Positions 1 through 6,648 of a stretch of 14,690 nucleotides of DNA are shown here, piece after piece (the stretch's first letter is position 1; each line of letters opens with the position of its first letter). The position numbers were made by a program, and so were the translations under genes. The notes beneath the pieces are model-generated. The model made no database searches, had not been told where the DNA came from, and was given only the letters and a program-made list of their open reading frames with translations. The stretch is from DATEJJ01 sp039649115 (GTDB lineage Bacteria; Actinomycetota; Actinomycetes; Mycobacteriales; Micromonosporaceae), in the NCBI GenBank assembly GCA_039649115.1, contig JBBWZQ010000021.1, positions 1 to 14,690 on the forward strand, given 5' to 3'.

Positions 1-87
1 CGCTTCCGATACTGACTCACCGCCGTCGCCCGGTTGGTGCGCGAGGACGGCGTCGGCCCCGTCGGACGTCCGTAATACACACGTCAG

Positions 88-120
88 GGCAGGTGGCGCA
101 GCGACTCCACGCCACCTGCC
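88..120 (-). terminator. Hairpin just after the RIO kinase gene
   Basis: A perfect 11-bp inverted repeat has arms GGCAGGTGGCG (88-98) and CGCCACCTGCC (110-120) around an 11-base loop. It begins four bases beyond the stop codon of the minus-strand RIO kinase gene, the expected place for its terminator. No T-tract follows on the minus strand, which is common for actinobacterial terminators. The structure is seen directly; termination is inferred. Confidence 0.6.
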
Positions 121-123
121 GCG

Positions 124-1047
124 CTACCGCACGCCGGACTCGCCCAGCAACTCACGCGTCAGCTCATCGACGTCGATGCCAGTCATCCCCCGTGACGCGA
201 ACCACGTGGCGACGTTCTGCACGTCCCGGTGCACGAACCGCGCACCGTGCGGATTCGACACCACGTCGACCACCTGCGGTAGGTCGATCAGGACCAGCCG
301 CCCCTCGTGCACCAGGATGTTGTACGCCGACAGGTCGCCATGGGCGATCTGGCACCGGGCCAGGACCGCCATCGCGTCCATGAGTTGACGCCACAGGTCC
401 ACCAACTCCGCCGGCTCCGGACGCAACTGCGCAAGCCTCGGTGCGGCATGCCCACCATCGGTGCCGAGAAACTCCAGCAGCAGCTCGGTGCCGACGATCT
501 GCACCGGGTACGGGACGATCTGTACGCCCAGCCCGGTGCCGACCTCCCAGAGCCGGTACAGGGCAGCGAACTCGGCTGCTGCCCACTGACCGGCGATGAT
601 CTCCTTACCGAATCCGGTGCGTTTGGCCATCGCCCGGTTGGTGCGGGACTCCCGTACCCGACGGCCCTCCAGGTACCCGGCGTCCCGGTGGAACATGCGA
701 TGCTCGGCCGCCCGGTACCGCTTGGCCGCCAGGAAACACTGCCGGTCGGTGCCGGGTACACCCCGGCGGACGAGCATGACGTCAGCTTCCTTGCCGGTCT
801 TGACCACGCCAAGCTCGGTGTCGACCGCCGCCAGCTCCGTCACAAGCCAATCGGGATACGGCTGCGGGCCCCGCTCGCCCGCCGCGGACAGATCCCAGGT
901 AGACCAACGGTCCCCAGTCTCGGGACTGTTCTGGTCGTCCGGTTCGGGCTCAGGCTCGGATGAGCGCTTCAGATATCGCGGTTCGTCATCGTCGAACCGC
1001 CCGCGGCGCCGGCCACGACTGGCACCGTCAAACTCGTTGTCGCACAA
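124..1047 (-). CDS. RIO1-type atypical serine/threonine protein kinase
   Basis: This encodes a small RIO-family kinase; RIO proteins bind ATP and act as kinases or ATPases, in eukaryotes and archaea on ribosome maturation. Numbered from the TTG start (307 residues), it has an acidic and basic N-terminus (residues 1-50), the RIO nucleotide-binding stretch TGKEADV (84-90), a candidate ATP-anchoring lysine at 109, the catalytic loop HGDLSAYN (236-243, Asp238), and the metal-binding LIDLPQ (253-258, Asp255). The frame is open to a GTG at 1095, but that start has no ribosome binding site and would add a Cys-rich tail. A GAAGGA nine bases before the TTG at 1047 favours TTG. Expression is probably monocistronic: a hairpin follows the stop. 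The cellular substrate in bacteria is unknown to me. Family assignment is firm; the start is moderately sure. Confidence 0.9.
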   Translation of the reverse strand: MCDNEFDGASRGRRRGRFDDDEPRYLKRSSEPEPEPDDQNSPETGDRWSTWDLSAAGERGPQPYPDWLVTELAAVDTELGVVKTGKEADVMLVRRGVPGTDRQCFLAAKRYRAAEHRMFHRDAGYLEGRRVRESRTNRAMAKRTGFGKEIIAGQWAAAEFAALYRLWEVGTGLGVQIVPYPVQIVGTELLLEFLGTDGGHAAPRLAQLRPEPAELVDLWRQLMDAMAVLARCQIAHGDLSAYNILVHEGRLVLIDLPQVVDVVSNPHGARFVHRDVQNVATWFASRGMTGIDVDELTRELLGESGVR

Positions 1048-1115
1048 CGCAGGATGTCCTTCACAGGAGTCGAAACAGGGACAGGCGGAATCCACCGCAC
1101 GACAATCGCGGTCAT
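969..1115 (-). CDS. Possible 48-residue upstream ORF overlapping the RIO kinase start
   Basis: An ATG at 1115 sits ten bases after GGAGG, a better ribosome binding site than most genes here have. The frame runs 48 codons (starting MTAIVVRWIP) and ends at 969, so it covers the RIO start at 1047 in another frame. Third-position GC over the first 30 codons is only about 60%, well below the surrounding genes, and I recognise no domain. It could be a leader ORF affecting kinase translation, or chance. I keep it only because of the ribosome binding site. Confidence 0.22.
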   Translation of the reverse strand: MTAIVVRWIPPVPVSTPVKDILRCATTSLTVPVVAGAAGGSTMTNRDI

Positions 1116-1416
1116 CTGCTCATCGCCTCCCTTCGACTCCACCGACACTGGAGGTCGGACATCTGGCGGCCGAGGTACACGCCGGTACGACGCCAGCTTG
1201 TCGGCCGGCCCGTCACGGCGCAACCGATTTACCCGGCCAACCCGGCCGGGATCTGCGACCCGACATCGATCGCGAGGACACCGGCGGACAACCCGACAAT
1301 CAGTCCTCCTATTGGATTCAGCCTGTCCGGGAGCGGACAGGAGTTCGTGATTTCGGCATGGAGCGGCTGACCGGACGGCCAGGAACAGTGGCCATGGGCG
1401 AGTGGCGTATCGCGAA
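1116..1416. other. Intergenic stretch with two hairpins, no convincing gene
   Basis: About 300 bases between the HAD hydrolase and the RIO kinase show no ORF with the local codon bias. Two perfect inverted repeats are present: CCCGGCC/GGCCGGG at 1232-1238 and 1244-1250 (5-base loop), and CCTGTCC/GGACAGG at 1322-1328 and 1335-1341 (6-base loop). The second lies 75 bases downstream of the HAD stop and could be its terminator. On the minus strand a short hydrophobic frame (about 1312 down to 1229, reading PIGGLIVGLSAGVLAIDVG) has AGGAGG near 1312 but no well-placed start codon; it may be a gene remnant or chance. The RIO promoter probably lies here, but I cannot place it. Confidence 0.5.
1322..1341 (-). 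terminator. Weak hairpin downstream of the first HAD hydrolase
   Basis: Perfect 7-bp arms CCTGTCC and GGACAGG enclose a 6-base loop, 75 bases past the HAD stop codon. There is no T-tract, so terminator function is only a guess from position. Confidence 0.3.
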
Positions 1417-2064
1417 TCAGCTGAAGTCCAGGACGGCGGCCAGGGCGGCGAGAATGCCGTCGGCCGTGCAGGTCGGGGCGTAGCGGTGCTCGCTCCAGGA
1501 CCTGCCCCGGTGCAGCCACACGCTGCGCAGGCCGGCCGCCGCCGCGCCGCCGATGTCCGTCTCCGGACCCTCGCCGATGATCCAGGCGCCACCCAGGCGC
1601 ATCCGGGCGCGCTGCGCGGCGATCGAGAAGATCCGCGGGTTCGGCTTGCTCACCCCGGCCTCCTCCGAGATCACCCAGTCGGCGACGTACCGGTCGAGCC
1701 CGGTCTTGCGGATCTTCTCCTCCTGCTGGCGGCTCTCCCCGTTGCTGACCACCACCGGTACCCAGCCCGCGTCGCCGGCGATCTGCAGCGCGCAGGCGAC
1801 GAGTGGATCCAGGCTCAGGTAGACCATCAGGCCCTCGCGGATCGCCTCCACCAGGTCGAGGATGGAGACCCGCAGCAGGTACCGGTCGCGTACCGCCTCG
1901 GCCACGTCCCAGCGCGAGGTGAGGCCGTCGGCGTCCACCGATACAAGCCAGTCGATATCGTCGGGCGGCGCGCCGACCCGGCCCAGTAGCTGGCTTCCCC
2001 ACGCCCGGAACGCCCGTGCCCTGTCGAGCAGGGTGTTGTCAAGGTCGAGGAGCAACAGTGGCAC
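1417..2064 (-). CDS. HAD-superfamily hydrolase (predicted phosphatase)
   Basis: A 215-residue haloacid dehalogenase-fold hydrolase, likely a cytosolic phosphatase on a small metabolite. Motif I is DLDNT (residues 7-11; nucleophile Asp7, acid/base Asp9), motif II is the Ser-Asn of VVVSNG (104-109), motif III is Lys140 in KPNPRIF, and motif IV is GEGPETD (164-170). The first acidic residue of motif IV is Glu rather than the usual Asp, while Asp170 is kept, so metal binding is probably retained. A helical cap sits between motifs I and II (about 15-95). The GTG start at 2064 has no ribosome binding site but lies six bases after TAGGGT, which fits a leaderless transcript. The gene is divergent from the thioesterase. 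The substrate cannot be predicted. Confidence 0.88.
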   Translation of the reverse strand: MPLLLLDLDNTLLDRARAFRAWGSQLLGRVGAPPDDIDWLVSVDADGLTSRWDVAEAVRDRYLLRVSILDLVEAIREGLMVYLSLDPLVACALQIAGDAGWVPVVVSNGESRQQEEKIRKTGLDRYVADWVISEEAGVSKPNPRIFSIAAQRARMRLGGAWIIGEGPETDIGGAAAAGLRSVWLHRGRSWSEHRYAPTCTADGILAALAAVLDFS

Positions 2065-2070
2065 GCCGGC

Positions 2071-2098
2071 ACCCTACGTGACGAACCATACGGTTAAA
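2071..2098 (-). promoter_or_regulatory. Candidate leaderless promoter of the first HAD gene
   Basis: On the minus strand TAGGGT (2076-2071) ends six bases before the GTG start, as expected for a -10 box on a leaderless mRNA. A weak -35-like TTTAAC (2098-2093) lies 16 bases further upstream. The imperfect inverted repeat AACC(2084-2087)-N4-GGTT(2092-2095) falls between and over these elements and could be an operator. The -10 is plausible and the rest weak. Confidence 0.4.
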
Positions 2099-2123
2099 CA
2101 GGTCCTCAGCGTAAAACTGCGTG

Positions 2124-2133
2124 ACTGATCAGT
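2124..2133. promoter_or_regulatory. Perfect 10-bp palindrome in the HAD/thioesterase divergent region
   Basis: ACTGATCAGT is a perfect palindrome midway between the two divergent starts. This shape is typical of operators for dimeric regulators such as TetR proteins, and an AcnR-like TetR is encoded just beyond the thioesterase. It does not match the palindromes in the TetR gene's own promoter, so the link is speculative. Confidence 0.3.
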
Positions 2134-2187
2134 ACAACAACAGCGGGACCGGGTACGGGTGAGGCGCCACCGGGCGGTGACGGCCCG

Positions 2188-2193
2188 CAGAAT
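2188..2193 (+). promoter_or_regulatory. Candidate -10 box for a leaderless thioesterase mRNA
   Basis: CAGAAT matches the nAnnnT core of actinobacterial -10 boxes and ends six bases before the ATG at 2200. No ribosome binding site is visible before that ATG. I see no good -35 hexamer. Confidence 0.4.
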
Positions 2194-2199
2194 GATCCC

Positions 2200-2985
2200 A
2201 TGCCCTCCGCGTTCTTCCTGCCCGACCAGGACCCCACCCGCTTCCACGCGACCCGCTCGACCGAAGGCCCGTGGACGTCCGAGGCACAGCACGGTGGACC
2301 ACCGGCCGCGCTGCTCACCCGCGCGGTCGAGCGGCTGCCGTCCACGATCGACGGGCCCACCCAGATCGCCCGGCTGACCTTCGAGATCCTCGGCCCGGTA
2401 CCGGTGGGCGAGGTGCGGGTGGCGGCCGAGGTGGCCCGCCCGGGCCGGGCCGTGGAACTGGTCGAGGCGTCCCTGACCGCCAACGGCCGGCCGGCGATCC
2501 GGCTCCGGGCCTGGCGCATGCGAACGGCCGACCTGGCGCTGCCCGACGGCGTCGCCGGCGCGGGTACCCCGCCGCCCGCGCTGCCCGACGAGTCCGTGGA
2601 CGTCGACGAGGACCAGTGGGGGTACCTGCGCGCGGTGCAGTGGCGCTTCGTCGCCGGGCACTTCGAGCAGGTCGGGCCGGCACGGGTCTGGACGCGGCTG
2701 CGGGTACCGGTGGTCGAGGGCGAGGAGCCGTCCGGCCTGCAGCGGGCGGTCGCGGTCGCCGACTCGGGCAACGGCCTGTCCGGCCTGCTCGACTTCACCC
2801 GATGGTGGTTCATCAACACCGAGCTGACCGTGCACGTGTACCGCGAGCCCGCGGGCGAGTGGGTGTACCTCGACGCGCGGAGCAGCCTCGACTCCCGTGG
2901 CGTGGGCCTCGCCCAGACCTCGCTGTGCGACCGGCGCGGACCGTTCGGTACCGGCGCCCAGGCGCTGCTGATCGGCCCCAGGTAA
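2200..2985 (+). CDS. Thioesterase family protein (double-hotdog, TesB-like acyl-CoA thioesterase)
   Basis: A 261-residue protein of the double-hotdog thioesterase family (4HBT_3/TesB type), which hydrolyses acyl-CoA to fatty acid and CoA in the cytosol. The N-terminal hotdog shows the typical HGGPPAALL (residues 31-39), where the hotdog helix begins. The C-terminal hotdog runs from about 138 to the end, with VADSGNGLS (186-194, candidate active-site Asp188) and the closing strands around WVYLDARSSLDS and LAQTSLCDRRG. Two tandem hotdogs in this length match the family. The ATG at 2200 lacks a ribosome binding site and is probably leaderless. The TetR gene follows 63 bases later on the same strand with its own promoter, so regulation of this gene by that TetR is possible. 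Chain-length preference cannot be read. Confidence 0.85.
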   Translation: MPSAFFLPDQDPTRFHATRSTEGPWTSEAQHGGPPAALLTRAVERLPSTIDGPTQIARLTFEILGPVPVGEVRVAAEVARPGRAVELVEASLTANGRPAIRLRAWRMRTADLALPDGVAGAGTPPPALPDESVDVDEDQWGYLRAVQWRFVAGHFEQVGPARVWTRLRVPVVEGEEPSGLQRAVAVADSGNGLSGLLDFTRWWFINTELTVHVYREPAGEWVYLDARSSLDSRGVGLAQTSLCDRRGPFGTGAQALLIGPR

Positions 2986-2996
2986 CGGGCGCATAG

Positions 2997-3042
2997 CAAG
3001 CCGTACGTACGGATTGCAACGCGCAGGTGCACCTGACACGAT
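2997..3042 (+). promoter_or_regulatory. TetR gene promoter with two perfect 12-bp palindromes
   Basis: A -35-like TTGCAA (3014-3019) and a -10-like CACGAT (3037-3042) are 17 bases apart, and the -10 ends six bases before the GTG start. CCGTACGTACGG (3001-3012) is a perfect palindrome, and its flanks (CAA before, TTG after, one base further out) extend it to an almost perfect 20-bp dyad reaching into the -35. CAGGTGCACCTG (3024-3035) is a second perfect palindrome inside the spacer. Their centres are 23 bases apart, about two helical turns. A regulator bound here would block the polymerase, so autorepression is the natural reading. Confidence 0.65.
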
Positions 3043-3048
3043 CGAGCC

Positions 3049-3630
3049 GTGCCCCGGGTGAGCCAGGACCAGCTCGACGCGCGGCGCCGCGAGATCCTCG
3101 CCGGCGCCCGCTCCTGCTTCGCCCGGTTCGGCTACGAGGGTGCCACGGTGCGCCGGCTGGAGCAGGCCACGGGCCTGTCCCGCGGTGCCATCTTCCACCA
3201 TTTCCGTGACAAGGACTCGCTGTTTCTCGCGGTTGCCGAGGACGACGCGGCGGCCATGGTCGCGACCGTCGCGGAGCACGGGCTCGTACAGGTGATGCGG
3301 GACCTGGTCGCCCGCGCCGACGTGGCCGACGTACCCGGCTGGCTGGGCACCCAGCTGGAGGTGTCGCGGCGGCTGCGTACCGACCCGGAGTTCGCCGAGC
3401 GGTGGGCGGCGCGGGCGGAGGCGATCAACACCGCCACCCGGGACCGGCTGCGCCGGCAGCGCGAGGCGGGTGTGCTGCGCGAGGACGTACCCGTCCAGAC
3501 GCTGGCCCGCTTCCTGGAGCTCGCCTACGACGGCCTCGTGCTGCACCTGGCCATGGGCCGCCCGGCCGACCACTTCGGCCCGGTGCTCGACCTCGTGGAG
3601 GCCGCCGTACGCAGGCCCGCCAACGGATGA
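3049..3630 (+). CDS. TetR-family regulator resembling AcnR
   Basis: A 193-residue TetR-type repressor. The N-terminal DNA-binding domain (about 10-60) has its helix-turn-helix at 33-52, ending GAIFHHF. The stretches EGATVRRLEQATG, SRGAIFHHFRDK, and RRLRTDPEFAERW closely resemble, as I recall it, the corynebacterial AcnR, which represses the aconitase gene and senses citrate/aconitate with metal. The C-terminal domain (60-193) would hold the ligand pocket and dimer interface. No aconitase gene is in this window; the neighbours are a thioesterase and a convergent ABC exporter, so the target is uncertain beyond its own promoter. The GTG start has no ribosome binding site and is probably leaderless. 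TetR identity is firm; AcnR kinship is from remembered sequence similarity only. Confidence 0.88.
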   Translation: MPRVSQDQLDARRREILAGARSCFARFGYEGATVRRLEQATGLSRGAIFHHFRDKDSLFLAVAEDDAAAMVATVAEHGLVQVMRDLVARADVADVPGWLGTQLEVSRRLRTDPEFAERWAARAEAINTATRDRLRRQREAGVLREDVPVQTLARFLELAYDGLVLHLAMGRPADHFGPVLDLVEAAVRRPANG

Positions 3631-3636
3631 GTGGTA

Positions 3637-3655
3637 CGCCGGGCAGGACCCGGCG
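3637..3655. terminator. Hairpin between convergent TetR and ABC exporter genes
   Basis: CGCCGGG (3637-3643) and CCCGGCG (3649-3655) form a perfect 7-bp stem with a 5-base loop, seven bases past the TetR stop and 34 bases past the convergent ABC gene. It could serve both strands. No T-tract is present. Confidence 0.45.
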
Positions 3656-3689
3656 GTCGAGGAGGTGATCGGCGTGGCGCGGTGAGCCG

Positions 3690-5645
3690 TCAGTCGGGAT
3701 ATTCGTCGCGCGGGGGCACCAGCACGACGGGCTCGGGTCCCACGGCGTCCACGTAGGGTACCGGCGAGTCGGCCACCGCGAACTGGGTGTGGTACAGCTC
3801 GGCGTAGAGCCCGCCGGCCGCAACCAGCGCGTCGTGGGTACCCCGCTCCACCACCTTGCCGCCGTCCAGCACGAGGATCTGGTCCGCGTCGCGTACGGTC
3901 GACAGCCGGTGCGCGATCACCAGGGCGGTACGCCCGGCCAGCGCCACCGACAGTGCGCGCTGCACCGCGGACTCGGACTCCGAGTCGAGGTGCGCGGTCG
4001 CCTCGTCGAGGATGACGATGGACGGTGCCTTGAGCAGCAGGCGGGCGATGGCGATCCGCTGCTTCTCCCCGCCGGAGAACCGGTAGCCGCGTTCGCCGAC
4101 CACTGTGGACAGTCCCTCCGGCAGGCCGCGCACCAGCTCGCCCACCTGCGCCCGGTCCAGCGCGGTCCACAGCTCGCCGTCGGTCGCGTCCGGCCTGGCG
4201 TAGCGCAGGTTCTCCTCGATCGTCTCGTGGAACAGGTGCGCGTCCTGCGTCACCACGCCGATGGTGTCGCGCAGCGAGTCGAGGGTGGCGTCGCGCACGT
4301 CCACGCCACCGACGAGCACCTCGCCCTCGGTCACGTCGTACACGCGCGGCACCAGCATCGCGGTGGTGGACTTGCCGGCTCCCGAGGGGCCGACGAGCGC
4401 GACCATCTGGCCCGGCTCGACGGTGAACGACACGCCTCGCAGCACCGGCTCGCTGACGGTGCGGTCCAGCGCCACGACGTCTTCCAGCGAGGCGAGGGAC
4501 ACCTCCGCGGCGCTCGGGTAGCGGAAGTGCACGTCGCGGAACTCGACGCGGGCCGCGCGCGGCGGCAGCGCGCGGGCGCCGGGCCGCTCGTCGATGCCGG
4601 GCTCCAGGTCGAGCACCTCGAACACCCGCTCGAACGAGACCAGCGCGCTCATCACGTCGACGCGCACGTTGGACAGCGAGGTGAGCGGGCCGTAGAGCCG
4701 GGTCAGCAGCAGGGCCAGCGTGACGACGGTACCCGCGGAGATCCGCCCGTGCACCGCGAACCAGCCGCCCAGGCCGTAGGTCAGCGCCTGGGCCAGCGAG
4801 GCGACGAGCAGCATCGCGACGAAGAACGTGCGGCTGTACATGGCCTGCTGGATGCCGATGTCCCGGACCCGGCGGGCCCGGTCGGCGAACCGGCCGGCCT
4901 CGACGTCGGGCCGGCCGAACAGCTTGACGAGCAGCGCCCCGGCCACCCCGAACCGCTCGGTCATGGTGGCGTTCATCTTCGCGTCGAGCTGGTAGGACTC
5001 GCGGGTTATCTCGGCCAGGCGCCGCCCGATCCGCCGGGCGGGCAGGATGAAGATCGGCAGCAGGAACAGGGAAAGCGCGGTGACCTGCCAGGACAGGGTG
5101 AACATCACGGCCGCGGTGAGCGCCAGCTGGATCACGTTGCTGACCACCCCGGACAGCGTCGAGGTGAACGCCTGCTGGGCGCCGAGCACGTCGTTGTTCA
5201 ACCGGCTGACCAGCGCACCGGTCTGGGTGCGGGTGAAGAACTGCAACGGCATCCGCTGCACGTGGTCGTAGACGCGGGTGCGCAGGCTGAGGATGATGCC
5301 CTCGCCGATGCGGGCCGAATACCACCGGTTGACCAGGGACAGCAACGAATCGGCCAGAGCCAGGGCGGCGATGAGCACGGCGAGGCGCACGACCGTCGCC
5401 CCGGCGGCATTGCCACCCCGGGTGATCGCGTTGACCACGCTGCCGGCGAGCACCGGCGTCGCCACGCCGATGACCGCGTCGAGGATCACCGCGATCAGGA
5501 ACACCGTGATGTCGCGCCGGTACGGGCGGGCGAAGCTCAACACCCTGCGCGCCGTCGCCCGACCGATCTTGCGGTTGCGGATCTCCTCTTCGCGCCGCAT
5601 GGCGCGCAGCGTCGACCAGCCGCCGCCGCTCATCGGATGCCCCAC
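3690..5645 (-). CDS. ABC transporter half-molecule, exporter type (permease fused to ATPase)
   Basis: A 651-residue half-exporter that should dimerise in the membrane and pump an unknown substrate outward using ATP. The membrane domain (about 45-335) has roughly six hydrophobic spans, for example near 46-70, 84-105, 165-200, 274-297 and 303-320. The ATPase domain (about 366-620) shows Walker A GPSGAGKST (419-427), Q-loop VTQD (465-468), signature FSGGEKQR (523-530), Walker B IVILDEATAHLD (543-554) and H-loop IAHR (577-580), so it looks active. A 20-residue insert separates the A-loop region (near 376) from the next strand. A proline-rich tail follows 620. The GTG start is set by GGAGG six bases upstream; an ATG four codons inside is too far from it. 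No partner half-transporter is adjacent, so a homodimer is likely. The substrate is unknown. Confidence 0.95.
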   Translation of the reverse strand: MGHPMSGGGWSTLRAMRREEEIRNRKIGRATARRVLSFARPYRRDITVFLIAVILDAVIGVATPVLAGSVVNAITRGGNAAGATVVRLAVLIAALALADSLLSLVNRWYSARIGEGIILSLRTRVYDHVQRMPLQFFTRTQTGALVSRLNNDVLGAQQAFTSTLSGVVSNVIQLALTAAVMFTLSWQVTALSLFLLPIFILPARRIGRRLAEITRESYQLDAKMNATMTERFGVAGALLVKLFGRPDVEAGRFADRARRVRDIGIQQAMYSRTFFVAMLLVASLAQALTYGLGGWFAVHGRISAGTVVTLALLLTRLYGPLTSLSNVRVDVMSALVSFERVFEVLDLEPGIDERPGARALPPRAARVEFRDVHFRYPSAAEVSLASLEDVVALDRTVSEPVLRGVSFTVEPGQMVALVGPSGAGKSTTAMLVPRVYDVTEGEVLVGGVDVRDATLDSLRDTIGVVTQDAHLFHETIEENLRYARPDATDGELWTALDRAQVGELVRGLPEGLSTVVGERGYRFSGGEKQRIAIARLLLKAPSIVILDEATAHLDSESESAVQRALSVALAGRTALVIAHRLSTVRDADQILVLDGGKVVERGTHDALVAAGGLYAELYHTQFAVADSPVPYVDAVGPEPVVLVPPRDEYPD

Positions 5646-5775
5646 GTGTCACCTCCCGCGCCCAGTGTGCGCCACCCCCCTGACAACCTCGCCGAGTAAC
5701 CCCTTTGTTCCCGCCCACTCCTTACCTCTTCACCCGCCCCGCCCGCTCCACGATCCGCACAACTTTCAGTGACAT

Positions 5776-5804
5776 TGCGGTGATGGCAGCCCCCGGACAC
5801 CGCA
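5776..5804 (-). terminator. Weak hairpin after the enoyl-CoA hydratase-like gene
   Basis: TGCGGTG (5776-5782) and CACCGCA (5798-5804) pair perfectly over 7 bp with a 15-base loop, about 40 bases past the hydratase-family stop. The rest of 5646-5846 holds only the ABC exporter ribosome binding site and no gene I can support. Confidence 0.25.
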
Positions 5805-5846
5805 GCTCCAATCACGTCGCGGCGCGGGTGCGGGCGAGGCGGGGGG

Positions 5847-6605
5847 TCAGTCGGTGGGGGTGGCGAGGTCGCGGATGCGGCGGAGTTGCGCGGCGCGTTC
5901 GGCGGCCCATTGCCGTTCGGCGGTGCGGTCGCGCGCGCCGGACAGCAGCGCCTTGATCTCGACGACGGCGTTCCGGTCGGCGGACAGCAGCCTGCCGGTC
6001 AGCTCCTCGACCGACCGGTCCAGGTCACCCGCGGGCACCACCGCGTTGGCCAGGCCGAGCCGGGTCGCCTCGTCGGCGCCGATCCGGCGCGCGGTGAGGC
6101 AGATCTCCAGGGCACGGGCGTACCCGACGAGGTCGACCAGCCGGTCGGTACCGGTCAGGTCGGGTACCAGGCCCAGCGTCACCTCGGCCATCGAGAATTG
6201 CACATCCTCGGTGACTATCCGCAGGTCGCAGGCCAGCGCCAGCTGGAAGCCGGCCCCGATGGCGTGGCCCTGCACCGCGGCGATCGTCACCAGGTACGGT
6301 CGCCGCAGCCACGCGAAAGCCTCCTGGTATCCGGCGATGCGCTCCGCCGCCTCGGCATCAGCCAGAGCGGCCATCTCGCGCAGGGAACCGATGGCCACCG
6401 CGCGATCCAGTCCAGCGGAGAACGCACGCCCTTCGCCGCGCACGACAACCACGCGCACATCACCTGGCATTTCCCGGCCGTACTCACGCAGCTGATCCCA
6501 CATGGCTGGGGTTTGTGCATTGAGAACGTCGGGCCGGCACAACGAAATCGTCGCAACCGGCCCCGTTCGATCCAGGCGAATACCGTCCGGCGCAGCCGGT
6601 GTCAC
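5847..6605 (-). CDS. Enoyl-CoA hydratase/isomerase family protein
   Basis: A crotonase-fold protein acting on acyl-CoA thioesters. From the GTG at 6605 it has 252 residues, normal for the family. The oxyanion-hole segment is GRAFSAGLD (59-67), the second glycine-rich segment GHAIGAGF (113-120), and the adenine/CoA side EVTLGLVPDLTGT follows. The first catalytic glutamate (Glu144 in rat mitochondrial hydratase) is Gln121 here, while the second is kept as Glu141; Asp149 occupies a position used in some isomerases. Classic hydration is therefore doubtful, and isomerase or another crotonase reaction is possible. The frame is open to 6677, but that start overlaps the HTH gene; GTG at 6605 or 6614 fits better. 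Neither has a clear ribosome binding site, and the gene lies 43 bases behind the HTH gene, so co-transcription is likely. Confidence 0.87.
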   Translation of the reverse strand: MTPAAPDGIRLDRTGPVATISLCRPDVLNAQTPAMWDQLREYGREMPGDVRVVVVRGEGRAFSAGLDRAVAIGSLREMAALADAEAAERIAGYQEAFAWLRRPYLVTIAAVQGHAIGAGFQLALACDLRIVTEDVQFSMAEVTLGLVPDLTGTDRLVDLVGYARALEICLTARRIGADEATRLGLANAVVPAGDLDRSVEELTGRLLSADRNAVVEIKALLSGARDRTAERQWAAERAAQLRRIRDLATPTD

Positions 6606-6648
6606 AGCTGGCACCGAGGCGCGCGCGTCGATCCGCTGAGGGGGCGGC

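Noticed and set aside
1..80. Minus-strand frame from a GTG at 80 reading MYYGRPTGPTP and open to the left edge
   Set aside because: Codon third positions are GC-rich, but there are only 26 codons, no ribosome binding site, and no recognisable domain. More sequence to the left is needed to judge it.
3627..3668. 13-codon ORF overlapping the TetR stop (ATGA)
   Set aside because: Very short and Arg-rich, and covering the terminator-like hairpin. Chance is the better explanation.
3789..5699. Plus-strand open frame antisense to the ABC exporter
   Set aside because: Repetitive charged composition and no domain; the opposite strand has all ABC exporter motifs in order.
2074..5718. Very long minus-strand open frame (about 1,200 codons)
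   Set aside because: It runs across the thioesterase, TetR and ABC exporter genes, whose proteins are clearly recognisable. Its product is low-complexity Arg/Ala/Gly/Pro, the usual shadow frame in GC-rich DNA.
5630..5815. 61-codon minus-strand frame upstream of the ABC exporter
   Set aside because: Composition is unlike local proteins and it overlaps the exporter's ribosome binding site and start.
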